This document shows, piece by piece, positions 8,186 through 19,339 of a DNA stretch of 50,634 nucleotides. Position numbers and translations under genes: made by a program. How positions within the stretch are numbered: position 1 is the stretch's first letter; every line of letters begins with the position of its first letter. The DNA is from an uncultured Dysosmobacter sp. (lineage in GTDB: Bacteria; Bacillota; Clostridia; Oscillospirales; Oscillospiraceae). The stretch spans positions 1 to 50,634 of the forward strand of contig NZ_CANRMB010000027.1 in the NCBI RefSeq assembly GCF_947631635.1, given 5' to 3'. The notes under the pieces were generated by a model. That model saw nothing but the letters and a program-made list of their open reading frames with translations. It was not told the origin of the DNA and did no database searches.

Positions 8186-9191
8186 TGCGGCCACCTCTCA
8201 ACGGGGGTGTGACTTTGGGCGCTCTTTCATCAAGAAGCCACGTTGCCGCATAATGGGTATCTGAAACTTTGAACATCGGCGGCATCTCCTCATAATCAAT
8301 TGCAAGCGCATATGCATTGCGGCAGGCAAACGCGTCTCCCTTTGGCGGATCAAGGAGGTTCGGCGGCATGCCAGGGATGGTGTACAGCGGCTCCCCCGCC
8401 TTCGCGTAAGCGGGCAATGCCATCATCAATCCCCAGGTATAGGGATGCCGGGGATCATAATAAATTTCCTCCGCTGTACCGATCTCCACAATCTTTCCGG
8501 CATACATGACCGCGATCCTGTCAGCGATACGGGCCACAACGCCAAGATCGTGGGAGACCAGGATGGTCGCTGTGCCAAGCTTCCGCTGGATATCACGGAG
8601 CAGGTCCAAAATCTGCGCCTGGATCGTCACATCCAGCGAGGTGGTGGGTTCGTCGGCAAACAGGATCTTAGGAGCAGACGCCAAGGCAATCGCCATCACG
8701 CTTCTCTGGCGCATGCCGCCGGAAAAATGATACGGATAGAGTCCATAGCGCTCATCCGGCCGCTCGATCCCCACCAACTCCATAAGCGCAATCACGCGCT
8801 GATAAACCGCATCCCTGGACATTCCGGGGTGATGGACCCGTACAGCCTCTGCGATCTGGCTCCCAACCGTCATGGTGGGGTTGAGTGCGGTCATCGGGTC
8901 TTGAAACACCATGGAGAACAGTCGTCCCCGCAGCTTCTGCATATCACGCTCTCGATACCTGGTAATATCCACACCATCGACGGTGATACTGCCGCTTTTT
9001 ATGCGCGCCTTATTGCACAGCAGTTTCATAATGCTTTTGCACAGCACGCTTTTCCCACACCCGGATTCGCCTATGATCGCCAGCACTTCGCCGCTCTTTA
9101 GCGAAAAAGATACATCCCGCACCGCCTGAATCTCGCCTTGGGCGGTCTCGAAGCTGACGGAGAGATTCTTTACTTCTAACAGTTCTGCCAT
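8178..9191 (-). CDS. NikD/OppD-type ABC ATPase
   Basis: A roughly 337-residue ATPase, partner of the next gene. Walker A GESGCGKS, signature FSGGMRQRS, Walker B KILFADEP, and an oligopeptide-type C-terminal extension ending EEMPPMFKVSDTHYAATWLL. The ATG at 9191 with AGGTG upstream fits better than the TTG two codons before it. The gene lies 74 bases downstream of the binding-protein gene. Confidence 0.88.
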   Translation of the reverse strand: MAELLEVKNLSVSFETAQGEIQAVRDVSFSLKSGEVLAIIGESGCGKSVLCKSIMKLLCNKARIKSGSITVDGVDITRYRERDMQKLRGRLFSMVFQDPMTALNPTMTVGSQIAEAVRVHHPGMSRDAVYQRVIALMELVGIERPDERYGLYPYHFSGGMRQRSVMAIALASAPKILFADEPTTSLDVTIQAQILDLLRDIQRKLGTATILVSHDLGVVARIADRIAVMYAGKIVEIGTAEEIYYDPRHPYTWGLMMALPAYAKAGEPLYTIPGMPPNLLDPPKGDAFACRNAYALAIDYEEMPPMFKVSDTHYAATWLLDERAPKVTPPLRGGRNV

Positions 9192-9265
9192 GGTCAAATC
9201 ACCTGATGGGATAACTCAGAAGGGATATACAGCCCTTTCGTCATCGCCTTGCCTCATCTTTCCAT

Positions 9266-10822
9266 TTATCTCTGAAGCGTCCACTCCGTCACATTCCAGA
9301 AGATCCCCACGCCATGGTGCCCCATGACCGTGCTTTCACAGATCCCCTCCAAGGCGGATACGGCCACATAGTCTGCATCTACATAGCAAATAAACGCATA
9401 CGCGGGATCTTTTGCCAATTCCTCCTGGAATTTTCCGTAAGCCTCTTTCCGAACGGCGGGATCATTGGACTGGCGCGCTTCCACCAGATACCGGTCCACC
9501 TTCTCGTTGGAGTAGCCGCTGTAATTGGCGCCCTTATCGGTGCCGAACACCTTGTATGTATGATCGTCCGCATCAAAGGGGCTGCCCCAACCGATCAGAT
9601 AGGCCATCTGTCCGCCCCAGTCCACCTTGGTGGGAACCTCCACGGTAACGTCGATGCCGATCTCCCTGAGCTGCTGTGCCGCAGCCTGGGCAATATCCAG
9701 TCGCACCTGGTCGCCGGCCCCCACGCTGATCACAAAGCCGACTTTTTCCCCATTGCGATAGTAGAACCCGTCATCCCCCAGGGTACATCCGGCGGACTCC
9801 AGGAGCTCTTTGGCCCTGGCAGGAGAATAATCATAGTGTTCCACATGTTCGTTGTTGTAAATATTTCTCTGCAGCGGGCCATAGGCCACGGCGCCGCTGC
9901 CCAGGATCACAGCGTCCACAATCGCCTGACGGTCGATCCCGCAGCAGATCGCGGGGATAAGGTCCCTATTCGCCTGCCAATATTCATTCCAGAAGTTGAA
10001 GAGGATGCCCCGATAATCGGAGGTCTCCATCTCATAGACCTGGTAGCCATCCTTCCCCGCAAAGTTCTTTGCGTCTTTGGGCGTCAGCAGAGCCAGGTCC
10101 AACTCGCCGGACTGCATCTGCATCGCCTTGGCAGTATCATCCGGCACGATTTTAAAGACGATCCTGTCAATGTTTGCGGGGGCTTTGAAATAGTCCTCGT
10201 TCTTGATCAGGGTGATGCTCTGTCCCTCATCCCAGCTCTCCAGTTGATAGGGACCCGTGCCGATCGGATGGCGGAAAAACGAAGAAGTCTGCATGTCTTC
10301 CCCCTCCAGCAGGTGCTTGGGGAGGACCGCCATGGTCATATAGTCCAGGAAAGCCACATTGGGCGCTGCCAATTGAAAGGCGATGGTATGCTCGTCAATA
10401 ATATGGATCTCCTCTATGTCCTCATAGTTCGGCGCATTTTCGGAGCCATTCTCCGGGTCCATGATAGCCTCTATGGTGAACTTCACGTCTTCCGCGGTGA
10501 AGGGCTGGCCGTCATGCCATTTCACGCCCTCTTCCAGGTGAAATGTGTAGGTACAAGCTGATTCATCAAATTCCCAGCTCTTTGCCAAGCCGGGGACCAC
10601 CTGATTTTCGCCGTCATGAGCGGTCAGGCCGTTGAAAATCAGGATATTGATCTCGCCATGCTCGTCCATGGCGGGATTGATCCGCGTATAGTCTCCGCTG
10701 GCATAGACCAATGTCACAGGGGTTTCGGAAGGGCCGTCCTCTTCATCTTCCTGCCCGCCGCAGGCCGCAAGGCAGAAGCTCACCGCCAATACCAGCAGGA
10801 TGGCAAAAAACCTTTTCATCAT
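9266..10822 (-). CDS. extracytoplasmic nickel/peptide-binding lipoprotein (SBP family 5)
   Basis: A roughly 518-residue solute-binding protein of the NikA/OppA/DppA family. The chosen ATG (first of two adjacent ATGs, AAAGGA eight bases upstream) gives a classic lipoprotein signal: MMKRFF, a hydrophobic run, then the lipobox LAAC. The family core is clear (GLAKSWEF, VKWHDGQPFTAEDV, HPIGTGPYQLESW). It is the first gene of the transporter, downstream of a leader with a terminator. Linkage to larEBC makes nickel or a nickel chelate the likely ligand, but I cannot assign metal-binding residues from sequence alone. Confidence 0.83.
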   Translation of the reverse strand: MMKRFFAILLVLAVSFCLAACGGQEDEEDGPSETPVTLVYASGDYTRINPAMDEHGEINILIFNGLTAHDGENQVVPGLAKSWEFDESACTYTFHLEEGVKWHDGQPFTAEDVKFTIEAIMDPENGSENAPNYEDIEEIHIIDEHTIAFQLAAPNVAFLDYMTMAVLPKHLLEGEDMQTSSFFRHPIGTGPYQLESWDEGQSITLIKNEDYFKAPANIDRIVFKIVPDDTAKAMQMQSGELDLALLTPKDAKNFAGKDGYQVYEMETSDYRGILFNFWNEYWQANRDLIPAICCGIDRQAIVDAVILGSGAVAYGPLQRNIYNNEHVEHYDYSPARAKELLESAGCTLGDDGFYYRNGEKVGFVISVGAGDQVRLDIAQAAAQQLREIGIDVTVEVPTKVDWGGQMAYLIGWGSPFDADDHTYKVFGTDKGANYSGYSNEKVDRYLVEARQSNDPAVRKEAYGKFQEELAKDPAYAFICYVDADYVAVSALEGICESTVMGHHGVGIFWNVTEWTLQR

Positions 10823-10879
10823 GTTGAAGATCCTTTCATGATACGCATTCAAGCCCCCGCCGGTCGATACACAGCAAAA

Positions 10880-10917
10880 AAGGCATACGACTTTCCTTCG
10901 GAAAAGTCGTATGCCTT
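10880..10917 (-). terminator. intrinsic terminator/attenuator before the ABC transporter
   Basis: Two perfect 15-base arms (10880-10894 and 10903-10917) pair around an inner loop containing CTTCGG, the very stable UUCG tetraloop type on the plus strand. On the minus strand the stem is followed by six U, and it ends about 55 bases before the transporter start codon. It lies downstream of a promoter, so it can act as an attenuator of the nickel/lar operon as well as ending the DUF3842 transcript. Confidence 0.88.
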
Positions 10918-10918
10918 C

Positions 10919-11008
10919 ATAACATACATTTCAGCGGGGATCATCTGTTCTGATAGTGCCAAGTACCTGAAAGGCTTCTGCCATTCCTGTCTGCTTCATG
11001 CAGACGCT
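10919..11008 (-). ncRNA. structured leader of the transporter-lar operon (riboswitch-like)
   Basis: Between the candidate promoter and the terminator, about 90 minus-strand bases fold well. There is a 6-bp hairpin GTCTGC-ATGAA-GCAGAC (10989-11005), a small GGC-AGAA-GCC hairpin, and a long-range TTTCAG/CTGAAA stem (10929-10934 with 10967-10972) enclosing about 32 bases. This layout is that of a metal- or metabolite-sensing leader. I do not recognise a known class; the repeated GGGCAG elements I associate with the NiCo riboswitch are not visible. Confidence 0.45.
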
Positions 11009-11014
11009 ATGTAT

Positions 11015-11043
11015 AAAATATATGAGATCCCTCTTTTTGTCAA
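11015..11043 (-). promoter_or_regulatory. promoter of the nickel transporter/lar operon
   Basis: A perfect -35 TTGACA (11038-11043) overlaps the stop codon of the DUF3842 gene. A 17-base spacer leads to TATTTT (11015-11020). Transcription would start just before the structured leader. Confidence 0.6.
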
Positions 11044-11456
11044 GAGTTTTTACCCGTCAAATCCTTGATCCGCTCCACTGCCTCCCGGATCAGCCCGCGG
11101 ATATTCAGGTCCGCAACTCCCACAATAATATTGCTGCAGTGGTTGATGGGGATCAAAAGCTTTTTCGCATCGCTCTGCCCAACAGCAAGCGCCATCGCAG
11201 GCGTTACCTCCCCCAGCATCGCGTCAGCGATCACAATGCCGACCGGTCCCACAATAATATCCGCGTTCCGGCACCCCACGATCACGGCGTTCTCACCTGT
11301 GGCCCCGCAATCTGCCCCGGCCTTCAGCATGGCAGATGTGGCCAGGCTGTTCGTGCCCACCGCTGTGACCGGCAAATCAGGCACAGCCTTTTTTATGGCG
11401 GAGACGAGCTGACTGCCAATGCCTCCACCCTGTGCATCTATGACGAGGATATCCAT
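11040..11456 (-). CDS. DUF3842-like small protein
   Basis: A 138-residue cytoplasmic protein that opens MDILVIDAQGGGIGSQLV, a glycine-rich beta-loop-helix resembling a nucleotide-binding start. It is rich in Val, Ile and Ala throughout (AVIVGCRNADIIVGPVGIVIADAMLGE). I take it to be DUF3842, a family of small Clostridial proteins without known function. It has its own near-consensus promoter. Its stop codon overlaps the -35 box of the nickel/lar operon, so it is immediately upstream of that system but probably a separate transcription unit. Confidence 0.65.
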   Translation of the reverse strand: MDILVIDAQGGGIGSQLVSAIKKAVPDLPVTAVGTNSLATSAMLKAGADCGATGENAVIVGCRNADIIVGPVGIVIADAMLGEVTPAMALAVGQSDAKKLLIPINHCSNIIVGVADLNIRGLIREAVERIKDLTGKNS

Positions 11457-11488
11457 AAAACCACCATCTTACTGATTATTTTTGCTCT

Positions 11489-11516
11489 ATTATAGCATAT
11501 ATCAGGGAACTTTCAA
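11489..11516 (-). promoter_or_regulatory. promoter of the DUF3842 gene
   Basis: On the minus strand, TTGAAA, a 16-base spacer and a perfect TATAAT lie about 33 bases before the start codon. Confidence 0.75.
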
Positions 11517-11598
11517 GTAAATAGCCAGGCCGGTCTGCCGAAACGCCTTTCCAATGCAGCAGCCGAAATAATTCCGGCTCCGTTTCGCTGTCATTGGG

Positions 11599-12348
11599 TC
11601 AGCCGCGCTTTCTGTTCACCACGCAGCGCAGAGTCGCAAATTCCACATGGGATTCCGCGGCCTTTCGGGCCACCTCCGGCACGCCGCTTTCAACTCCGTT
11701 GCAGATGATGTGATGCTGGGCGGCCAGGATCAACATATTGGATCGGTCTTTTTCGTTATCCCAAAATTCCAAGGCCCGGATCAGCGCGTGTGTGGCCATC
11801 TTTTCCAGGCTGGAATAGTAGTCGATGAGGTAATGGTTTTCTGTGGATCTGATCAGCAGATTGTGGAACGCGCGGTCGATGTCAATCCGCCGCCGGCGAT
11901 TGAGAAGCGAGTAGTCCCCATCGGCAAACTCCTGCCAAAGAGTGCGGTAAATGTCCGCAAGGTGGCGCAGCTCTCTCATATCGATCAGCGCGATGCGCTG
12001 GGCGCAGATGTAGGAGGCGCTTCCCTCCAGCATCCGGCGGGCGTCAAATACTTCCGTCAGCATCTTTTCGCTAATATTGAATGCATAGTAGTTTTTGCCG
12101 TTCTCGTTTTCGGAGAGCAGTCCTACCGCGGCCAGCTGCCTGATGGCGTTTCGCACAGGTGTGACGCTGACGTTCAAGGCCTCAGCGATATTGGCGGCGT
12201 TGATCTTGCTGCCGGGGCTGATCTTGGAGGAGAGAATGGCGGACTCCAAATAGTTATAAACGATATCCGTCACTTTGGCGGTGGGATTCTCCTCCTGGTA
12301 TTTTGCGATGATTTTGGGATCAAAGAGCATCTCATAATTGTCAACCAT
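11599..12348 (-). CDS. GntR family regulator, FCD (FadR) subfamily
   Basis: A 249-residue transcription factor. An N-terminal winged helix-turn-helix (AILSSKISPGSKINAANIAEALNVSVTPVRNAIRQL and on) is followed by an all-helical FCD ligand domain with the metal-ligand type pattern FHNLLIRST, then QHHIIC and ESHVEF. The ATG at 12348 has GAGGTG upstream; the TTG six codons earlier lacks a site. The start overlaps the end of the upstream unknown gene by 8 bases. It is clearly related to the second FCD regulator in the window (23219-23977): both share a run before the wing (DPK..IVYNYLESAIL here) and the ending PEVARKA.SHVEF. FCD regulators usually sense small carboxylic acids. Confidence 0.88.
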   Translation of the reverse strand: MVDNYEMLFDPKIIAKYQEENPTAKVTDIVYNYLESAILSSKISPGSKINAANIAEALNVSVTPVRNAIRQLAAVGLLSENENGKNYYAFNISEKMLTEVFDARRMLEGSASYICAQRIALIDMRELRHLADIYRTLWQEFADGDYSLLNRRRRIDIDRAFHNLLIRSTENHYLIDYYSSLEKMATHALIRALEFWDNEKDRSNMLILAAQHHIICNGVESGVPEVARKAAESHVEFATLRCVVNRKRG

Positions 12349-12970
12349 TGTCTTCACCTCGTTCAAAATTGGATTCTTTGGCAGGAACAGGCAGCCACAA
12401 AATTTCCTGGCGCCCGCAGGAATGGGTACACATGCAGCCAGTCGATCCGCCGCTGCCGTCGCTCACAAAAAGAAATTGGCCCGAAAAAGCTTCGCTCTCC
12501 TCCAAGAAAGCGCAGATATCCCTGTGCGTCAGAGGAAGATGGGACAGCATCTGCACAGCGCTTCCGTACAGCCGCCGGCTCTCCGCTTCCAGGCCGGTCA
12601 TCAGCATGGCGCAGGCCCCAGGCAAGGCAAAGCCAAACACACCTTCGGCCAGCGCGGAAAACATGCCGTCTGCGGAGGTCTCCCTGCAGAGGATATCTCC
12701 CGCCACACCGCCGCACAGCTGGGATGCGCATGGCACGAATACGCTGGCAGCCAGAAAGCGGACGCCCGGTGGAGCGGCCTGCTGCAGCAGCTGCCCCAAT
12801 CGCACGTCGATGACCACACAGTCCCGGGAGGGTCCCAGAGAAAGGTGATTCAACCGCGCCAAATGGCGAAGGCAGGCCTCCTGCTGACGCATGGGACAAA
12901 GGCCTCCCGCCAGCAGAGAATAGCCGTCGGCCGTTTCAAAGCAGGCGGCAAAAGGCGCCAATACAGACAT
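12341..12970 (-). CDS. conserved-looking protein of unknown function
   Basis: A 209-residue protein I do not recognise. It is Cys-rich for its size (about a dozen Cys, including CMCTHSC near the C-terminus), has no clear signal peptide, and shows alternating hydrophobic segments (CVVIDVRLGQLLQQA, GVRFLAASVFVPC) that suggest an alpha/beta fold. A GGAGGG-type ribosome binding site precedes the ATG. Its stop overlaps the start of the FCD regulator, so the two are translationally coupled and probably act in one circuit, perhaps as a sensor or an enzyme for the effector. Confidence 0.6.
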   Translation of the reverse strand: MSVLAPFAACFETADGYSLLAGGLCPMRQQEACLRHLARLNHLSLGPSRDCVVIDVRLGQLLQQAAPPGVRFLAASVFVPCASQLCGGVAGDILCRETSADGMFSALAEGVFGFALPGACAMLMTGLEAESRRLYGSAVQMLSHLPLTHRDICAFLEESEAFSGQFLFVSDGSGGSTGCMCTHSCGRQEILWLPVPAKESNFERGEDNG

Positions 12971-13044
12971 GAACTCCGCCCTCCCATCGGATGCTTATCC
13001 TAGTATATCATAGATTTCAAAAAAGCGCCAGAAAATGCGCGATG

Positions 13045-13203
13045 GCCACTGCCCAAATACGGACAGTGGCACGCTCACTGGAAAAGGGGGCCATTTACTT
13101 TTCCAGTGTCACAGCGCACATGCGCTGTGACAGGCCGCGGTCCGCGGCCTTGATTGGGATTTCGTGGTCCATCACCGTGCGCTTGACGCACAGTGGTGGA
13201 CCA
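13045..13203. repeat. cluster of five adjacent hairpins after the pyruvate oxidoreductase gene
   Basis: Five inverted repeats lie nearly end to end: GCCACTG/CAGTGGC (13045-13070), an 11-bp stem CACTGGAAAAG/CTTTTCCAGTG (13076-13108), an 11-bp stem GTCACAGCGCA/TGCGCTGTGAC (13108-13131), a 9-bp palindrome AGGCCGCGG/CCGCGGCCT (13132-13150) and a 17-pair imperfect hairpin (13165-13203). They fill the gap after the stop at 13253. On the minus strand a run of T (13019-13024) follows, so transcript ending is part of the function. The number of stems exceeds a normal terminator; a mobile palindromic element or a stable 3'-UTR RNA are alternatives. Confidence 0.75.
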
Positions 13204-13252
13204 TATCAAAGCATTTGGGGAAACGGCGGCTGTGCTGTAAGTGCGGAAGGCC

Positions 13253-16774
<3,522 letters not shown>

Positions 16775-16853
16775 CGTATTCTCCTTTCTCTGATCGCATT
16801 TATCCGTGCAATGATCCTTTGGAACAACATCTTCATGCGGCTTACTGCCGAAA

Positions 16854-16883
16854 ATTATAGGAGGCTGGTTTCCATGTTGTCAA
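16854..16883 (-). promoter_or_regulatory. near-consensus promoter of nifJ
   Basis: On the minus strand, a perfect TTGACA, an 18-base spacer and a perfect TATAAT, about 75 bases before the start codon. This is the strongest sigma-A promoter in the window. Just upstream (16919-16945) is an imperfect dyad, TTCCGG-GAAAAA against TTTTTCCGGAA, a possible operator. Confidence 0.85.
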
Positions 16884-17211
16884 AACACGAACATTTTCGC
16901 AAATTCCCGGCAGAATGATTCCGGGAAAAATAACTTTTTCCGGAAAATTTGCGCCGCGGCGAAGCAAAGAAAGCAGCGTGCGCCGGCCTGTTCTTTGAAA
17001 GCACAAAAAGCGAAGGATTGCCCAAAAGCACTTGCTGGAAAATAGTCCCATTTACACAGATATATCCATCAATATCCGGCAAAAATAGTCGCTTTGCACA
17101 AAGAAAGTGGGGGTATGCTGTTTTCCGCAGGTAATTTTTCCTGCTGATTTCGCCAAATGGTTTTTTGTCTGAATCATTTTCTCAACAAGAAAAAGAGAAT
17201 TTGCTTCTAAT

Positions 17212-17241
17212 TAGACACCTTATGTTTCCATAGATTAAAAT
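17212..17241 (+). promoter_or_regulatory. promoter and leader of the unknown-TRAP operon
   Basis: TAGACA, an 18-base spacer and TAAAAT are followed by a leader of about 110 bases (17242-17354). In it, GACC...GGTC closes a region with CCTGCC/GGCAGG and CTTTT-GGC-AAAAG stems. The 580-base divergent gap to nifJ is otherwise AT-rich and holds no gene. Confidence 0.55.
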
Positions 17242-17354
17242 ACGATTAACGACCCTGCCAATGCCAGGCGCAACACGGAAGGCCCCGGCGGCAGGAGGGC
17301 TTTTGGCAAAAGGTCTTAACCCGCGAAAAAACAGAGGAAAGGAATGCGCAAATC

Positions 17355-17738
17355 ATGTGGATGATGCACACTACACTCCCGGAATTCTTCAGAAAAATGA
17401 AAACTGCGGCAGCTACCCAGGGCAAAACGCCCAAAGAATGTGAAGTCCTGGGGCTGGAGCATCTGAAAAGTGCAAAAATGCAGTCCCTTCGCACCGGCCG
17501 CATTGAACAGTCCGTTGCCAAGCTGGCAAAGATGGACAACGTGGCCCGCCTGGAGGTCGTGATCATGGACCGCGTGCCCGAGACCATGCACCAGGCCGTG
17601 ATCCGCGCCTATGACAAGGACGATAAGCCTGTCGAGGCCATTTTGGAGACCATCAATATCCTGCATGAGACTTCGGATGTTCTGATCCACGATTTCCCCG
17701 TGGTTGTGGACAACCGGTCTCCCATCGGCAAGCACTAA
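17355..17738 (+). CDS. unknown protein, first gene of the TRAP-linked operon
   Basis: A 127-residue soluble protein without a recognisable family. It has a basic N-terminal helix (FFRKMKTAAATQGKTPKECEVLGLEHLKSAKMQSLRTGRIEQSVA in outline), then a probable beta/alpha domain with VARLEVVIMDRV and a conserved-looking tail DVLIHDFPVVVDN. There is no signal peptide or membrane segment. An AAAGGA site precedes the ATG; two more ATGs follow within nine bases, so the exact start is uncertain. It opens an operon with three further odd genes and a TRAP transporter, and shares their high-expression codon use. It may be a small subunit of an enzyme with the next gene. Confidence 0.7.
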   Translation: MWMMHTTLPEFFRKMKTAAATQGKTPKECEVLGLEHLKSAKMQSLRTGRIEQSVAKLAKMDNVARLEVVIMDRVPETMHQAVIRAYDKDDKPVEAILETINILHETSDVLIHDFPVVVDNRSPIGKH

Positions 17739-17751
17739 GGGGGGAATCAAT

Positions 17752-18777
17752 ATGAGTCAGCTGAAATACCGCTTTATTCCGGAAGGCAAGTTCCACAACA
17801 TCGTGGTCCCGGTGTCCATCGCCCTGATCGACTATGAGGATGTTCTGGCCTGCGGCATCACCTGCCGCGAGGCCTGCGAGCGTGTTGCCGCCCAGCATGA
17901 GGGGCCTGTGGCCATCAACATTTGGGATCTGAAAACCGCAGTCACCACCACCAGCGACGGCATCATGATCGACGGTTCCATCGTTGCTATGGCCTCCAGC
18001 GACTACGGCAAGATCAACAACGAATTTGGCTATGCCGATATGCTGGAGATCCCCTGGGGCTCCGATGAGGCCAAAAAGCTCATCTCCGAAGAGCCCCATC
18101 TCAGACAGTGGGTCGAAAATTATCCCGGCCGCCGTCTGCTGATGCATCCCAAGAAGCTGAACCTGCCTGTGCATCAGGCGACCATCACCGGCCGCGCCGG
18201 CAACAACAATTCCGCCACTGAAATCATGCACTATATCACCATGCTGGAACTGCTGATGCCTCTGGTGGGCCAGCTGGAAATGATGCGTGACGGCACGGTT
18301 GCTCTGGGCAAGACCGGCGGCATCATCTCCGTTGGCATCGGTATGGTGGTGGCCGAGGAATATGGCCGCATCGTTCCCCACCGGCAGTTCCCCACCGGCG
18401 ACACCGCCCATGGCTCCGGCCAGTATGCCCAGACCCTGAAGGCACATATTCCCATCATCGCTGCCGACAAGTGTGTTTTGGCCAAGTACATCATCCGCGC
18501 TCTGGAGATCGGGATGGTCCCCGGCCGCGACATCGGTTCCTCCCCCGCCGTGGTCTCCGTGGCCCGTCACCTGGGCGCCCCTGTGGCCGGCGACCGCATT
18601 ACCGACCGTGCGTATGACGAGCTGGAATCCGTCGGCTTCACCCGCGACTGGGTCAACGGCAGCGCCGAGAAGATGACCGCCGAGGAGATCATCGCCAATG
18701 CCCGGGACATCATCCCCGGCATCGACGGACCTGAGTATCATCACGCGGCCGACATTCTGGCAGTCAAATACGCATAA
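17752..18777 (+). CDS. unknown 341-residue protein, likely enzyme of the TRAP-linked operon
   Basis: A 341-residue cytoplasmic protein I cannot assign. The ATG at 17752 has a strong AAGGGGGG site, 13 bases after the previous stop. Notable segments are three cysteines in VLACGITCREACE (about residues 32-44), GRAGNNNSATEIMHY in the middle, a glycine-rich hydrophobic run GKTGGIISVGIGMVVAEEYG, and PHRQFPTGDTAHGSGQY, which looks like a ligand or phosphate loop. No membrane helix or signal peptide is clear. Codon use is strongly biased, as for nifJ, suggesting an abundant catabolic enzyme. Its operon includes a carboxylate-type TRAP transporter, so its substrate may be an organic acid, but this is inference from context only. 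Confidence 0.72.
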   Translation: MSQLKYRFIPEGKFHNIVVPVSIALIDYEDVLACGITCREACERVAAQHEGPVAINIWDLKTAVTTTSDGIMIDGSIVAMASSDYGKINNEFGYADMLEIPWGSDEAKKLISEEPHLRQWVENYPGRRLLMHPKKLNLPVHQATITGRAGNNNSATEIMHYITMLELLMPLVGQLEMMRDGTVALGKTGGIISVGIGMVVAEEYGRIVPHRQFPTGDTAHGSGQYAQTLKAHIPIIAADKCVLAKYIIRALEIGMVPGRDIGSSPAVVSVARHLGAPVAGDRITDRAYDELESVGFTRDWVNGSAEKMTAEEIIANARDIIPGIDGPEYHHAADILAVKYA

Positions 18778-18796
18778 AGCCGCCTGCGGTTTTCGG

Positions 18797-18930
18797 ACAT
18801 ATACACACTGCCGGCAAGTCGGGGACGCGGATCCCGACGTTCTTTGAAACACCGGCCTTTTTCTCCCGGAGCCGCACTCCTGCGGAAGCAGGAGAGGCCG
18901 TGAACCATCGGCTTGCGCCGTGTGTATATC
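18797..18930 (+). ncRNA. structured intergenic RNA between the second and third operon genes
   Basis: The 196-base gap holds a nested set of stems. The outer 10-bp stem is ATATACACAC (18799-18808) with GTGTGTATAT (18920-18929), extended by CAAG/CTTG. Inside are hairpin GTCGGG/CCCGAC (18818-18838) and a stem CGGCCT/AGGCCG (18853-18858 with 18895-18900) that encloses CTCCTGC-GGAA-GCAGGAG (18877-18894). This is a multi-branched fold of about 130 bases inside an operon. It could be a cis-regulatory RNA, a processing or stability element, or a small inserted palindromic element. Confidence 0.55.
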
Positions 18931-18973
18931 AAGATACAGGACCATCAATGATACCGAATATGGAGAATCAATT

Positions 18974-19339
18974 GTGAGTCAGGATACCAATATCTTTGTT
19001 CAGGTAGACAAAACGGTTGTGAAGATCACCGGCCTTTCCGTAAAGGGCTTGAATATCCAGCAGCTGGAGGACCTTTTACAGAAAAAGCTGAAAACCATGA
19101 CCCGCATCATCGGTGTCACCGGAACCTCTCTGGAAATGGATGTCTATGGGGTGGAAGAAGCTGAGATCTTGTGGGACGCGGACGGGCTGATCCGCACCGT
19201 GGCACTGGCGGAGGGAATCCGGGTCTCAGATGTGACGCAGCTCAGTCAGGTAGAAAAGATCTGCAGCGTGGATTATGACCATATTCCACCTTATAATCCC
19301 AACCATTGTCAGGGAGAGAGGTGGCTGATGCATGATTAA
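18974..19339 (+). CDS. unknown 121-residue protein
   Basis: I place the start at the GTG at 18974, with GGAG eight bases upstream; ATG codons further 5' have no site and lie in the structured intergenic region. The protein is soluble, with a beta-rich N-terminal half (IFVQVDKTVVKITGLSVKGLNIQQLEDLLQ in outline) and a middle that reads RIIGVTGTSLEMDVYG. I recognise no family. The 3' end overlaps the next gene by 8 bases (ATGATTAA junction), so it is made together with the MoCF-domain protein and may bind it. Confidence 0.68.
   Translation: MSQDTNIFVQVDKTVVKITGLSVKGLNIQQLEDLLQKKLKTMTRIIGVTGTSLEMDVYGVEEAEILWDADGLIRTVALAEGIRVSDVTQLSQVEKICSVDYDHIPPYNPNHCQGERWLMHD

Noticed and set aside
10876..11043. 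Assignment of the transporter leader to the known NiCo (czcD) riboswitch class
   Set aside because: The context suits it, but I could not find the repeated GGGCAG-type junction elements; called only a riboswitch-like leader.
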